Assembly (NCBI RefSeq): GCF_963855985.1
Contig: NC_087099.1
Location: 10,756,001-10,820,000 of the forward strand
Reading direction: 5' to 3'
Source of the DNA: Ostrinia nubilalis
Lineage: Eukaryota; Arthropoda; Insecta; Lepidoptera; Crambidae
DNA: 64,000 nucleotides
Shown: positions 37,831-51,122 of the stretch, in pieces
Layout: each line of letters opens with the position of its first letter
Numbering within the stretch: position 1 is the stretch's first letter
The notes under the pieces: generated by a model
The model's database searches: none
Told to the model about the DNA's origin: nothing
What the model saw: only the letters and a program-made list of their open reading frames with translations
Translations under genes and position numbers: made by a program

Positions 37831-37876
37831 GTTGGAATTTTGTATGAAAGTCCTAATTTTCATACAAACTTCCAAC
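37831..37876. repeat. Short near-perfect hairpin
   Basis: GTTGGAATTTTGTATGAAA pairs with TTTCATACAAACTTCCAAC across an 8-nt spacer, with one mismatched pair. It is too short for a normal pre-miRNA and may be a tiny MITE relic. Confidence 0.6.
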
Positions 37877-39239
37877 GCCCCGCTAAAAACATAGGTGTTT
37901 TTCCGCGTACAAACAAAAAATTGCCTTCGACTGGATAGGTATGTATCAATTCCACAAAATAAAAATTAAACATAGTCTAAAAATATATGAACGAAAACAT
38001 AACAGTTCACACACATGGTCTTGTAATGAGCATATTTACATTAATCATGTATGGTGGCCGTAATTATGGGTTCGCGTGTGTCATCCATCGCAGTTCTTTA
38101 TGTTATCAATGCCAACAAATTACTATGTGACGCACCACAGTATGTGGAACTTAAACCAGTATAACTACTTCCACGAAATCGCCCAATAATTAATTAGAGT
38201 CTAAGATTGATTTACTTTTTTTACTCACTCAAGACGTGACCCATCTTCTTTATACAATAACCTGACTGGGAAAAAATAAAAAGAAAAACAAACAAAATAT
38301 TTTTAATTAGACAGATCTAGACCCGTATGACACAAAACTCTACATTGCAAAATGGCACTTAATACAAGTAGATAAGATGCCAGTGATTGCTATCGTCCGA
38401 CGTCCCACTCAAGAAAAGTTTTAATTTAATCCCTCGATTGGTTCGAATATTAAAAATTGAATTTCGTTTTTCCTCTATAAAATGAGTCGCAAAGCCTCCT
38501 TAACCCATATTTTCATTACTCAGTATAGTTTTCACTTACTATAAGGAATCTGGTTTAGTCATACTGTGACGTATTTATACTGTGGCCCTTCGGGTCTTTA
38601 AATTGTGCTGGCCCTTGCGGCCATTACATTGTCATCAGTTTTCCAGCAGCGTTTTTGTGGTTTCGTTCTTATAGTTATGTTATGTAACGATAGAGATAAG
38701 ACATATAACATGGTCATTGAGATTAAAATGTCACACAATACGGTCTTCTTCTTTGACAATGCTTCTTTAATATTAGCTTTGAAATGACGTACGTATGTGT
38801 GCTTTTTTACGAATTGCATGATCGATGCTTTAATTTTCAGTAGATTTAAGTCCATATTTACACCTAGATATTATGTATTACGACTTCTTATTCTCGATTT
38901 TATCTGGCGCCTTACAAATATTTTATTAATTTCTACAGCAAAAAGCAAGCATATTAAATCGTGGTACATAAATAAAGCTATCAAACACTTGAGGTATATT
39001 TATTATTCCGTAATTTAAATATCAATTAAACTCATTACGATGGACCGACCTTTAGCTTTGGTACGAGACCGTCGGAAACCACCAATTTTATTTACGACGT
39101 GCAAGCGTTTAAGAGAAATTGCATTAATATGAATACCCGTTTGATATCGTGTACGATGTTGCAATACACTGAGTGGCCGGTTCGAATCAAAAAAACTTAA
39201 ATAAACACCCAATGTAAGCTAAAAAGGGCTTTTGCACCC

Positions 39240-39500
39240 CAATGATAAGGTCACGTTTCGTTTGGAGGTGAGCGAGAGAATATGTGGGTACGCCCGCGTT
39301 GAAATGTATGAAATTGTAGGACATGAATTATGGATTGTCGATATCGCTTCAAGCTGTTGCAGTATTTTTTCGTGTACCGCGCGATACCGCAACGAATTAA
39401 ATTAAAAGCTCTTTTCACTTGTCATCCGTTGATGAATTCGGTATTTAGGCGTGCGCGGACGCTGACGGTTATTACATTTTAACGCGTGTGTAGATCGGAC
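39240..39500. promoter_or_regulatory. GC-richer intronic island
   Basis: Repeat-free and CpG-richer than its neighbours, with AGCGAGAGAAT, TACCGCGCGATACCGC and homeodomain-type ATTAAATTAAA sites. Candidate enhancer only. Confidence 0.25.
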
Positions 39501-39884
39501 TTTTTGGCGTTCGAATTTTGTAATATTGCCTTTTTTGGTTGATGTTTGGAATATTTATGAACATCGTAAGTTGTAATTCCGTTGCTGAATGGTTTTGATA
39601 GAGACGTGGATCTTAAGAACCTTAATGCCTACCTAAGTAGAAAATCAAAGTGAGCTGCTGAGTAGTTGAATCAGTAATCAATACTTTGTAAAGATCGGGT
39701 TTAGCTCTTTCCATGACCTCGTTTCTTAATCAACTTCTTCGGTTCAAAGAATAAGGCTCAGGTTACTTGAACTACGAAGTTAGCATAGTGCACTGACATG
39801 AGTTTAAGATAGTTTTTGGATAATAATAACAGAGGTCACAACCTTGGTATCTTACTTTATGACCCGCCATAGGCGTTTGACATT

Positions 39885-39950
39885 TGACTTGAAAAAGAAT
39901 GCCTCAGGTGAGACTCGAACCCATGACCATCACCACATCCTCAGAAGTAT
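39885..39950 (-). repeat. tRNA-like SINE fragment, weak
   Basis: On the minus strand ATGGGTTCGAGTCTCACC looks like a tRNA B box and T arm. There is no A box or acceptor stem, so it is at most SINE debris. Confidence 0.3.
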
Positions 39951-40799
39951 ATTTACAACGTTACAAACTTATTATTACAACACATTGCTTATTATTTGCT
40001 TCAAATCGATTCACTTTCTAAACTAACATACACCAATGTATCATATTTGCTACATTAGGACAGTTACAGATTACTTACCTGCCTCGGATTATTTGTAGTC
40101 GTGCTCGAAGGTGACTAAACAAAACTTAAGCCACGTTCACACGGTGCGGTGTGCAAACAGACTCGTGTCCGGGACCCTTTCAGCCGTGTGCATGGGCCCT
40201 ATCGCGTTGGTAATCAGTACAAATGCGATCCAAGATAGTAGCTCGGAGCTTGCTCAATATTTTAGCACGCCTTCTATCCAGATAAATGTAGTCCGACCTT
40301 TAGGTCTAAGAAGATTAGTTTCGACGATTGTTGAATGCTCCCAGTTGTTGCTCAATACACGTGGCTGATGCTGACGATATTTATAATGAGGTGTAACATA
40401 CGGTCTTGTTACAAATTCGAGTCTCTTAAAGTCATCGGATAGCTTCTGTGTACAGTCGACAGTACACCAGACTATTAATTTTTAATGAAAAATAGACCCT
40501 ATTCTTAAGATACTACAGTATTAGCCTCATGCATGAGTCGTCATCTGCAGAATAACACTAAAGGAGAAATTTCTCGTGCAATGAAAAGTTCTTAAAAGCA
40601 ATGTATTTAACATAATCTAAAGTTTTTCTCTAGAGATTAGCAATTGAAACGTACATACGTAAGTGACATCTTATTGAAAGTTTTAAATAAAACAAATGCC
40701 ACAAGTTTCTTAATCTTTATTATAAAAAATCTAGATGAGATACATGGATTAGTTCCTATCCAGCTTAACACTGATGCAAAAAACGTTCCAATAACAAAA

Positions 40800-41045
40800 C
40801 GCGATAGCGCGCGTGTCCACACCGCGTCCCGCGAAAGTAAGCCGGGCCCGATTCTGTGCCCTCCCCCGATGATTTATGGCGGCCCCGCCGACACATGCAG
40901 CGCTGCGCCCGACGCTACTAAAGCTGCGATTTTGGTTGAAGATCCGGGATTGTAGACGGGCGGGCGAACGACGCGGTTCGGACGCCGGTCTGGTTTGACC
41001 TTGGTAGAGACGGATAGGGCTGCGATCGCGTGATTAGGGATTAGA
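40800..41045. promoter_or_regulatory. GC-rich intronic island with Pho-type site
   Basis: A GC-rich block with GATTTATGGCGGCC at 40871-40884: a Pho-type GCCGCCAT on the minus strand overlapping TTTATGGC, an Abd-B-like homeodomain site. Candidate Polycomb-regulated element. Confidence 0.35.
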
Positions 41046-43039
41046 CTAAATATAGTAATCTAAGCTATTAAGTACTAGAATTATCACACATTGTTTTAGG
41101 TGGTAAAACAATAGTTTCATATTTACTACATATTTGGATTTGATTATGATAATATTTTGGAAAAAGTTACCTAAAAAGTTTTGATTTGATTTTTATGGAT
41201 GATTTATTTTATTTTCAATAGCTAATCTTCGAATTTACAAAACTTATTGGAATTTAATGTCTTAACAATCTAGCTAGCTCTCAGAAACAATACAAAAGAG
41301 CACCTACAGCTATTTCCTCCCAAGAAAGTGATTAAGCAAAACTCATCAACCTAATTAAAACAAGCGAAAGCAGAGCGCCCGCCCGTTTGTCCGGGGCTAA
41401 TAAACGCCGTACATATTTATATCTGACCTAAAAACATTTAATAGCAATACCTAACCTAAGATGCGAGCGTCTCCAACGTTGTCCCCTTAATGCTCTTATT
41501 ACGTACGTTTAAATCTGACGGCGGGATCATGTTTTATGCATCTGAGAGCGCGATGAAACCGCCAGCGTAATATATACGCCAGTGTAATATATAAAGCCTC
41601 AGAAGGGGATTTTATGAGATGGCTAGCTGAGTTTATTTCAAAATTTTCGGTGTTATGGAAGATTTTTGAAGAACATTTGGGTAAAGTGAGATTCCTTTTC
41701 AATGACATGCTTCAGTCCTGCACGACCAAATTATACCCGAAATGATTTTTATTGAGCCAATGTAGACCTGAAGTTCAGACAGATCTAATTTTTAGAGTAA
41801 TTAGCTAAATTCAGGAACCAATGTCGATAAGAGTGTTAGAGGTATATTAATAATCTACAGTGGCTTTTAATACAACATAGAAGCGTCATAAGCAGTGCTT
41901 CACCCAACTATTGCTATCGAAAACAAACTTTAGGGGTGTCTCTCCAAACATGGGAACACCGAACAATATTATGATTCATAACATCCGAATCCGTACCGAA
42001 TGTTCATTGAACAATGCCGTCTGCATTCTTGAATGCGTCCCAAAACCGAGCGCAGGCGATGAGGCTGTTATCAATTTCGCGAGCAACAAGTGGCCAATAA
42101 TTTTGAATCCGTTGCAACAGCCAAGCCCGCTGTACCCAATGGACTCCTATTTCACGTTTCTTCCAGAAAAAAGAAACGATCCCAACCGGTCAAAGGCTAT
42201 CTACGTCAATGACGTTACATTCACCACCGCATTTGTTACAATCACAAACGGCAACAAAACGTTCAGTTTGTCATCGGCCACAACTTTTTTCCTTTTTTCG
42301 AGCTTATGAATATTGCCGTTCGAAGAAACAGCGTTATTCGCAATGTAATCCCCACTCCGTGTTTGTATTTCTTCGAAGTTTGCGTGTTTATCTTGTACGG
42401 CAAGTCGTTTTGCGTGTTTCAGTTGAAAATAATCAACTAACTTTGGCTTTGTTGCTTGCAAAAGTTCATTTTCAACTGTTCTATTTCTATTGGAGTACAC
42501 TCTACGTAATGTTGACTGTATAAACTTGCTTTTGTATAAGCAGTCTTTATATTTGTTTGTTTAATCCAATCGAAGTTCGAAAAGAAACAGTGAGACAGAT
42601 TCAGAGTAGACATGTCTATTAATGTCTTCCATACAATGTTAATGAAGCCAGTCTGATTAACTCCAATATAAATGACAGCAAATTGAGCCATTCCTCTGCG
42701 TATTTAGCAAAGATTGAAGATCAACGCACTTTAATCTATCAATCAATTAAAATGTCCAAATATTTCTATCAACTGTCACTACCGTTAACTCCCGTTGATT
42801 GTAGATAATTGCAATACTTAAAGTCTTACAAATTAAGCTTCTGCGATATTTGTCCAGACATCTCACGATAATCGATTAATTTCCTTAAGTCAAGTCGTAA
42901 GAGACGTGCAGTTTCAACTTCGAATTTGTCTTTTTTTAATTCAAATAAATTACAGTTCAGAGCATCTTCTAAACCGTGTATAATAGGCTTCGCATCTTCC
43001 CCGAAGAATAATGATTACAAAATGAAAAAGGCCCGCGGC

Positions 43040-43210
43040 GTCTTAAATTATTTTAATTGGCTCCGGTAGCTGTTCGAATCGCGTCTCAGCTCGGGCACGG
43101 GTACGGACGCGGCTTATGACATATCCTCATACGTGTGCATTCGGAATAACATCGTCCAGATAAACATAGCAATCAGCTTCTGCGTCTCGAAGATCATCTC
43201 ATTAAAGGGC
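43040..43210. promoter_or_regulatory. GC-richer island upstream of the homeodomain exon
   Basis: CpG-rich block (GCTCGGGCACGGGTACGGAC) about 430 bp before the homeodomain exon. Repeat-free. Possible enhancer. Confidence 0.25.
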
Positions 43211-43584
43211 AGTTTGAAGCTAAGAATAATTCAGGGATGCTACTTTTATCTGTTGATATTTGTTATTAAACTGTCGTTATACATCTTATAATGTTCTTTT
43301 TCATTATGACCGAACTAAACGAGTTATACAGCGACAGCAATTTTTCAACAATTACAGTTCTTTTATTACTAAGTTGACTACTACCCCTGCTTTACATAAA
43401 CATCGCAACTACCGACAGTCGAGAGAAATGCCCAACAAGCAAAAACAATTAACAAATTGATAAGCTCAAAACAATTTTCAATTAACTCCGCCGGGAGTGT
43501 TCGCCGTTTACAAATAACCACCATTTATCAGAAATGCCTATGCAGTTTTTAACGTCTGGCCCGTAGGGTTGCCTCACGAAATGA

Positions 43585-43890
<306 letters not shown>

Positions 43891-44098
43891 CCGGCCAGCT
43901 CCGCGGTCCGCAAAGGAACCGATCCAAATCCTCAACGAATCGTTCCCGTGTCCATTTTAGTTTCGTCGTATCGTTGATGTTGCGTTGCTTCGGCGTCATG
44001 GTGAATCTGAAACTAACGATCAGACCGGAGTTACTAGAACAGTTTAATTTGTATAAATTGTATGTTGGACTTTTCATGATAATATTACATTATAACTA

Positions 44099-44106
44099 AT
44101 ACGTAA
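44099..44106 (+). promoter_or_regulatory. Candidate miR-iab-8-5p 8-mer site, first
   Basis: ATACGTAA complements the miR-iab-8-5p seed UACGUAU (recalled from Drosophila) plus A. It lies before the proximal AATAAA, so even a short 3' UTR isoform would keep it. Confidence 0.45.
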
Positions 44107-44119
44107 CCTAGTGATTACG

Positions 44120-44125
44120 AATAAA
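44120..44125 (+). terminator. Proximal polyadenylation signal AATAAA
   Basis: AATAAA lies 230 nt after the Antp stop codon. It is followed by T/G-rich sequence (AGTGTGATG, then TTTTTACAGTTGTT). A short 3' UTR ending here would drop four of the five candidate miRNA sites. Confidence 0.4.
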
Positions 44126-44847
44126 GAGTAATGATAGTGTGATGAAGAGATTTTTACAGTTGTTAAGTATAAATTAATTTATAGAACAATCTCAATACCA
44201 ATAATTACCAAAAACGCAGTATATAATAATTAGTAAACTGCATGAACATTTATGTGATTATATAGCTGGATAACTTCTGGATTATGAAATTTATGATTGG
44301 TAACCATGATGTAATTTTTTTGACAAAGTGCTTAACATAAATTTTCCTTTCACACTTTGCCCCTTGATGTAAATTCGTTCACTTACTTTTAGTACATATT
44401 TTTTACCAAATCTGTGTTCCTTTTGTCGTATTGTTTATTATGATGCAAATAGAGTATGGTTTCAATTCTATTGAGCACTTTGTACAAAAATCTACAAAGT
44501 TTTTTTATTTCTCATTATTTTGATTCACAAAACCATAAGGACCTCTTATAATTAACCATTGATAAGAAGGCAATTAGTATCCATATTGTTATTATTTAAT
44601 ATATTTGATGTTTTATTTCTAATTAAGCTATCGAGATACTATTCTGTACATACATGATAATTTTAGAATTTGTAATGTACAATTGTTTTAGTGTGAATAA
44701 TATAATTGAGATTAATTTGTGAAACAACGATTTTTCGCGTTTCAAATTCTGAATAACGAGTGTTTATTTTGTGAAACTTATCTGATTTTTACTATTATGA
44801 TTCTACATAATTTGTAGTTTTGGAAAGGCCAGTTATACAAGTGCAAT

Positions 44848-44855
44848 GTATACGA
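44848..44855 (+). promoter_or_regulatory. Candidate miR-iab-4-5p 8-mer site
   Basis: GTATACGA is the reverse complement of the miR-iab-4-5p seed (bases 2-8, CGUAUAC, recalled from Drosophila) followed by A, a full 8-mer type target in the inferred Antp 3' UTR. Targeting is an inference. Confidence 0.5.
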
Positions 44856-44871
44856 TTTTTCGATGACACAT

Positions 44872-44879
44872 ATACGTAA
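44872..44879 (+). promoter_or_regulatory. Candidate miR-iab-8-5p 8-mer site, second
   Basis: ATACGTAA again, 16 nt downstream of the iab-4-5p site. That spacing is within the range where two miRNA sites are often cooperative. Confidence 0.45.
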
Positions 44880-45219
44880 TTAATACTGATAATAACGTCA
44901 TAGGAAATCTATTATTATTATTGTAAAATGTTACGAGATTGAAACATATAATTTAGATACAAATGATTGTCGTGGTTTTCGATGATCTTTGATAAAAATT
45001 CTATATCTTGAACAAAATGAATGTAGTGCCATTCAATGGGATGAAAATCTAAAAGACAACATGGACTTGGAATCATAAGGGACGGTAGTCGGATAAGTCG
45101 TTCACGACTATGTATAGTAATGAAACAAAGGTTACCTTCAATTTTGTAGGTGCAGAGAATCTTAATAGTTGATACTTTATTTGAGTCTTTTACGGAACGT
45201 ATGAGGTTATATGTACACA

Positions 45220-45227
45220 GTATACCA
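45220..45227 (+). promoter_or_regulatory. Candidate miR-iab-4-3p 8-mer site
   Basis: GTATACCA matches the complement of the miR-iab-4-3p seed GGUAUAC (recalled from Drosophila) plus A, an 8-mer site inside the inferred 3' UTR. Confidence 0.4.
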
Positions 45228-45265
45228 AAGCTAGGAGATAAACTGCTGGTTGTTAATGTTTACTT

Positions 45266-45271
45266 AATAAA
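45266..45271 (+). terminator. Intermediate polyadenylation signal AATAAA
   Basis: AATAAA sits in the middle of the inferred 3' UTR and is followed by GTTATGT. Use of this site would retain four of the five candidate miRNA sites. Confidence 0.3.
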
Positions 45272-45369
45272 GAGTTATGTAAAGGTGCAGACGACGCGTC
45301 ACCAATGTCGTCCTACCAGACACCGTTTACTAAAGGTATTTTTATAAAATCATTGCCTATGGAACCCAA

Positions 45370-45377
45370 ATACGTAA
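45370..45377 (+). promoter_or_regulatory. Candidate miR-iab-8-5p 8-mer site, third
   Basis: Third exact ATACGTAA in the inferred 3' UTR, after the intermediate AATAAA and therefore only in the long isoform. Confidence 0.45.
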
Positions 45378-46248
45378 AAGAGATATCGTACATTGAATAT
45401 ATTTACTCGTAACACGATAGTATTACGAATATTATTAAATTGAAGAGTGAAATTGTGAGGTTGGTGAACATTTTCAGGATTCACGTTATACGTTTTTCTT
45501 AATAATGTAAACTATTTGTAAATTATTATTTTTTCAACTAGATTGTAACTAGTGAATGTTTTCTAAGAACTCAGTGAGCCGGTTTCATTTTATAAATATT
45601 TTTCTTTTTAATTTTGTGCTGTGTTCGTTAAGTAAATGTAAATTGTAATAATTGTATATTGTCGATAATATTCAATATTTATTTATTGATTCGCTTAATT
45701 TACGTTCGCTTACGTGTATTTGTTTCTTGTCTTTCATTGGGTAAGTGGTTTACTCGATCGCTGTCTGGCTGGGATGCATTTTTGTTAATTATTGATTAAT
45801 TATTTTTAACTTTGCTCAAATATCACATATTTGTGTTGTATATTTTTATAGCAGTAAGGATTGTTTTGTCATGTAACCGTCAAGAGTAATGTGCGTTCCA
45901 AGATGTATAGTTTGTACACGCATTGTATATGTTTTGCTGACACCAAGTGCAATTTGTGAACTAAATTCTAAACGATCCCTTGCCAGATAGGAACTCGACT
46001 TTTGACTTATAAATTCAGATTAGGTTTATGTCGAAATTATTAAATTTAAGTTTCGATCGTTAGGTCTACTGAACTGTCCTCGAATTTTTGAAATTAGGTT
46101 TGTAGAAACAAATGGGAAACCTAATTTGAATTATTTTATTTACCATTTATGTCCTATCGATTCAAAATTTATGAAATATAACTATAATTAGTAACTTAAT
46201 AAGGTTAGGCGAGACGATATTGTCATAAATATATAAATACATGAAATT

Positions 46249-46254
46249 AATAAA
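46249..46254 (+). terminator. Distal polyadenylation signal AATAAA
   Basis: AATAAA is followed by TGATTGTATTTAG and T-rich sequence about 20-35 nt later, a good downstream context. It is the last strong signal before the sequence character changes, so I take it as the likely end of the long isoform. Confidence 0.45.
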
Positions 46255-46479
46255 GCATAATGATTGTATTTAGAGATATTTTTCATTTTGCCTCCCATAC
46301 AAAACTAAGTAAAACTACTTAAAGCTTTGAATATCAAGATTGTTAGCTATAAGTAAGTAGGAAAACACAACTACAAGCTGTAATGTGAAAATCAAAGATA
46401 TCTGCATTTATATTTACGTTAAGACATTTCAAATACAACTTTGATACGTACTATAAATAGAACGTTCCATGCCGGGCTC

Positions 46480-46800
46480 AAGACAACGTTATTATAATAC
46501 GTTCCTAACGACAAAATAATGATTCGCGTGATAGGCGCGGTTCCTTCCGTGTCAGACACGGGTGATTGCCCCCACCCTAGTCCAAATCTCGAAATTACTT
46601 TTGTTTTTTTTCTGTTCCAACACGATACTAGGTGTGGCCAGCCAGTAATGCGTTTTTAATAATCCCCTACCAGCGCTGAAGGCGGCCATTATTCGTCAGA
46701 ACTAATGCGAATTTGACAAGTTCGAAATTGGCGCCATTACGCACTTTAAATGGCGTGTCTGTTTCGCTGCAGGAAGTTTGGCGCTAATTTCGTATATGGC
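46480..46800. promoter_or_regulatory. CpG-richer island just after the Antp 3' UTR
   Basis: Begins about 230 bp past the distal polyadenylation signal. Contains GCGGCCATTATT and GGCGCCATTACG, both with Pho core GCCAT, and the inverted CGTGTCAGACACG. Possible boundary or silencer. Confidence 0.3.
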
Positions 46801-47837
46801 AAGGACGTTATCCTATAATTTATAATTTTTTCATGCTAGGCCATTTTAATTCCTATTTAATTTTTTGTTCTTTGTGAAGAACATCATGTTATTGCTGATA
46901 ATAATGATAACAAAACCACAATAAAAAGCACACGGGTACAATTCGAACGGATACAAACAATCCAATTTCTTTCAATTTATCATCCGTCGTATCTTGACCC
47001 CTATTGCGTATGAGATTGTCGCCAGAAGTGGGTCAGGCGAATTGGTCGTCATCCTCGACGTCTGATAAGTGTGATTGATGTCATATGACCATATGGCATT
47101 GCACTTGCCTTAGAGTTCATGGTCACGACGCTGATAAAATGTATGTTAATTCTAAATATAAAACGAAATTGTCGGTAACAAAATAATGCCATTATTAGAA
47201 GGTGTGAACTCATTTATTTATTTGAGAAATTGTTCTTTTTAAAGTCCATAATTGTTTATGAACTAGGCAGTGTAGGAATATTAAAAGTTAAGCAATTTAT
47301 TGATTTTCCAACCAATTTAGTAAATAAATAATTACTACTACATTGTATTTATTTGATGTTTTTATGTAACTGTTTGTTTTTAGATTTAGTTTGAAAAATA
47401 TAAATAAGAAACTAATAAAAATATAATGACGCAATTTCATAATAGATAAATATTAATTGCTGAACGAATGTACCTGGTAATATTATTGTGGTTATTGCTC
47501 TTCTTTTCTAATTGGAAAGCGTACCTACAGGAATATTATCGGCGAATAATAAAAGAGTTTTACTCTAAACTCAATATTTATAAGTTAGGTCAAATTATGT
47601 AAATTTTCATGATATTCCTGAATTTTTGTTTTCTGACTCCTTTAAAGATTTGTGAAAGTATCTTAATTTACAAGCTGAATTTCTAAAGCAAAAAATATCA
47701 CTATAAAATCTTTTAAAAATATCCTATGATAATAAATTTACTATCAATTAAAATTCTTCCCAAAGTTTACAAACTCGCTCGTAACATTGTAAACACGCGA
47801 TCGATCAACTGGCATTTAAATATATCCCACTTTGGAT

Positions 47838-47901
47838 TCCAAAACAAATGAACGTCTCCCAAGATTTCTTAAAAACAAATGAACATCTCCCAAGATTCGC
47901 T
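47838..47901 (+). repeat. 31-bp tandem duplication
   Basis: AACAAATGAACGTCTCCCAA is followed after one unit by AACAAATGAACATCTCCCAA. The two units differ by single bases. Confidence 0.85.
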
Positions 47902-48779
47902 GTCCCGTGATAAAGACTTAAATCATCAGCAATTTTTCACCTGCGTCCTTGCCTTATAACATTCAATTTTATTGACTGCAATAAACTAAGGCAATGGTTA
48001 AATCAGCGCCGCTGTATCGATGTAAACACCTCGTAAATATCACCCCTCCTTATCACACTCGCAGAAAAACGCGCTAGGGGAAGCGAGAACGTCGCGTGGT
48101 CTTCATTTAGGTGGAACTGGAAATAGTTTATGAGATCTGAAGACTGTAACTTGCCGTGCGATTGTCAACCTTGTGCTCTTTGAGTTATGGTCGGTTATGA
48201 TTGGGTAGGGTTTTATAGCTTTTAAATGGTTCCTTAAATCGCAATAACAATTTGTTTATAGCGGAGCCTTTGTGGGAAGATGTGTTAATTTATGACACCT
48301 ATTATTGTGTTTATGGCGATTTGATATTTTATCACTTAACAAATGTGCTGTTTAGTGGTTGTAATTGAGTTGTAAAGACATAATTGGGCTTTAAAGGATT
48401 GGATTGGATGGATTTATGGGGTTTTAATTCCTTTCATTAATTAAGAATTATGTGTAATTAAAATGTTCATAAATGTATCTTTTAAACAACTCTACATTTA
48501 ATTAATCAAAATTAATATACTGCAAATAGATTGTAGATTTTTGAAAAGAAGCGTAATCCTTTCAGTCTGTCAAATAGACTCAGATTTTAATCAAAATATA
48601 GTTATTTAGGCCTGTGTTATTTGTTTATTAGTTAAAAACAATCTGTCTTTAATTTTAAGAATAATGTTTAAATATTTAACTGTCACTACTTTTTATGCTA
48701 TTACCCACGTGTCAATCTATAGCAGTAGTACTGTCTATGCAGATGTAAAATATCTCAATAATTTGTTAAAAAATCTCAA

Positions 48780-48970
48780 AAATCTGACTCTACCGAATTT
48801 CGGAATTCAAATTTTGGCGCGCTAGCTGCCGCCATTTTGTTCTGGGCGGTGCCCCCGCTTGCCCCGCCCCCCGCCGACCACTCCCACGCTCGAGCCACTC
48901 GGACGCAGCCCAACTCATTTGTTATAGTGTACAGTCTACCAAACAGGTTTCTACCTGAGGTGGGACGGTC
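48780..48970. promoter_or_regulatory. CpG-rich island with perfect YY1/Pho site
   Basis: GCCGCCATTTTG at 48828-48839 is the textbook YY1/Pho site. It is followed by C-rich Sp1/KLF-type sequence (CCCGCCCCCCGCC). Candidate Polycomb response element or promoter about 2.5 kb past Antp. Confidence 0.4.
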
Positions 48971-50427
48971 TGTATTTATTTTGTTAGAAGTAATTTGACG
49001 ATGGCCGAAACTCCTGCGTTGGCTAATGTATGAAACAATTTATCTAAGAAAATTAATTGTACTGAAAAATGATATTTAAGCTATGATACATTCTTTTTTT
49101 TTCACACTACATAATTGTGAATCTTTGAAATTGAAATTAGTCTATTTATTTTGATTTCACAAGGTTTTTTTTAACAAACTTATGTTTTAATTATTTAAAA
49201 TTAAATAAATTAGATGCAAAACAGTTGATACAGATAAAAAAATGTTGTAAATGTTCAATTATCATAAGTGGCGGCAACATACAACCCAAATTAAAAACTG
49301 AATTTTCATTAGGTTGGGATCTGTGTGAAATGGTTGATAAGTAAGTGGATATTTCAATGTTTGGTGACAGATGACACAAGGTTAAACAACAATAACATTG
49401 GCAATATTGATTTTAAAAAGAAAAATCCTGAAATCACACATTTTCCAAGCATTAATGTACCCCATGCGTATGCGCATATGACCACAAAAACGTTTTTTAT
49501 AAGTTATTAACATTATAACCAAACAATTTTAATAAAATCAAAACCTTCCTCGACCGAAACTTCATACCTCGTTGTACACGTCAAGCAATGCATTTGAAGA
49601 TGACGCGAATTGAGCTATGGACGTCTCCTTTTTATGCATGGTAAGTTGTATAGTGCTGTCCCTGTCAAACACTTTTTCACCTTTCGCCTCGAAATCAAAC
49701 GGTCTGGTGCTGAGGGAGTGTTACGTCACAGAATCGGAAAGCACACGTACGAGTAAGTACAAACATAACACAACTATATGACATAGTATGAGATCTATAG
49801 AGATATAATATTCATGTATAGATTAGTGCTTCTAAATTCTGACTCACGGTAGAACAAAGTTGCCTTTCTTAGATAAGGTCTGGAATAATAAATAGCCTTA
49901 TAAGGGTGTTTCTTTAAAAGAAATAACATCACTAACTAACTAATTCTATCACTAGCATAATAAGATTTCAAACTGTACAGAACTCAGCTAGAGTTCAAAA
50001 TGATGTTCTGAAAAGTTACCTATTAAGTATACTATCAAATTCAATAAATTATTTGTTATTTGTTATTATTGTAAATTGTCTAAATGTGTGGTTAGACCTT
50101 TTTTATGACACCTGTATTTGGTCATGACATTATTTCCTCAGGTTTCTAAGAATTTACATTAGAGCCCTACTTTACGAGTTTTCATAAGTAGTGACTTTCA
50201 TACTTATTTCAACACATAAAGCGTTTTGTAAACTCTATCATCCAAAAATGGGTATGATCCCAGTTCATAGGACACTTAATGGTAGAAGATGTTTGAGGTA
50301 TAGAACTATTGTTTATTAAACCTTGATGGTTAACTATCATAAGCGCTCTTAAAACGAAGAAGGCAACTAATGAAAATGAAAAAAATCGGAAGTCTTTTTT
50401 TTATTTGGATTTGATAGGAAAGGTCTC

Positions 50428-50559
50428 ACGCCCGTATTCACAAACATTACTAAATGAGGTCTCACAGTGCGCGTGGACGCACAGGGTGACACACGAATCA
50501 AAAACAGAGCTGTGCGTTCGATTCTCTGCTTCACTTAAGCAAGCATCGTTTGTGAATCA
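50428..50559 (-). mobile_element. MITE-like element, copy 2 (inverted)
   Basis: The reverse complement aligns with 18135-18293 along its length. It begins ACGCCCGTATTCACAAACAT and ends ATCGTTTGTGAATCA. The outer GGGCGT end is missing. Confidence 0.65.
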
Positions 50560-51120
50560 TTTCTCTACTTTACACTACAAAAATGCTCTCAGTTCGATAT
50601 CGCAATATCAAATAAACTGTCCAGTTTCCCTAATTACTATAGCATTCATCATTCGTAATGATCAGGACCAGTTACAGTAATTTCTATATAATTATTAGTA
50701 CTTATGTACGTTTACGAGCTATCTCATGATGAGGTTATGATATCCAGCAATGAATTACTTGACTATTAAAAACCGATTTGTTGGCGGAGTTACCTACATG
50801 AGTGTTGGTGCAGATTAGTGTTCCACTTTTCATTTTGTACAGGTTATTATGTACTGCAGTTTATGTAATCTATTTTTGTATGATATAAGAAAAACTGTAA
50901 TTCCTAATGCCTTTTTTGAATTTGAAACATATTAATTTTCAAACTAATATATTTAAAAGGCTTCTACCATAATGGCTTAAACCTTAAAGTTTTAATCTAT
51001 ATCTATACTTATAATAAATCTGTAGAGAGGTCAATTCTGTACATGAAATATATTTTCAAAATAACTATCAGGGGGTGATTAGTGATCGATACTGATGCTA
51101 AAAATGCAATCAGTAAAATT

Positions 51121-51122
<2 letters not shown>

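Larger units (their letters stand above)
43891..46254 (+). other. Antp: Antp 3' UTR (end inferred)
   Basis: After the stop codon the sequence becomes an AT-rich, repeat-free stretch of about 2.4 kb with no ORF of note. AATAAA signals occur at 44120, 45266 and 46249. Long Hox 3' UTRs with alternative polyadenylation are common in insects. It contains five 8-mer matches to miR-iab-4/iab-8 seeds. Beyond about 46.4 kb the character changes to CpG-richer DNA, so I place the distal end near 46.25 kb. The true cleavage site is unproven. Confidence 0.6.

Noticed and set aside
37831..37876. Hairpin as a possible miRNA precursor
   Set aside because: Total length of 46 nt and an 8-nt loop are too short for a typical insect pre-miRNA. 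No match to known Hox-cluster miRNAs such as mir-10 or mir-iab-4 was seen in the window.
41911..42309. 132-codon + strand ORF starting with TTG, including PSPLYP
   Set aside because: Resemblance to the Antp hexapeptide region is only six residues, the Trp is missing and there is no homeodomain. No ATG start. Treated as chance.
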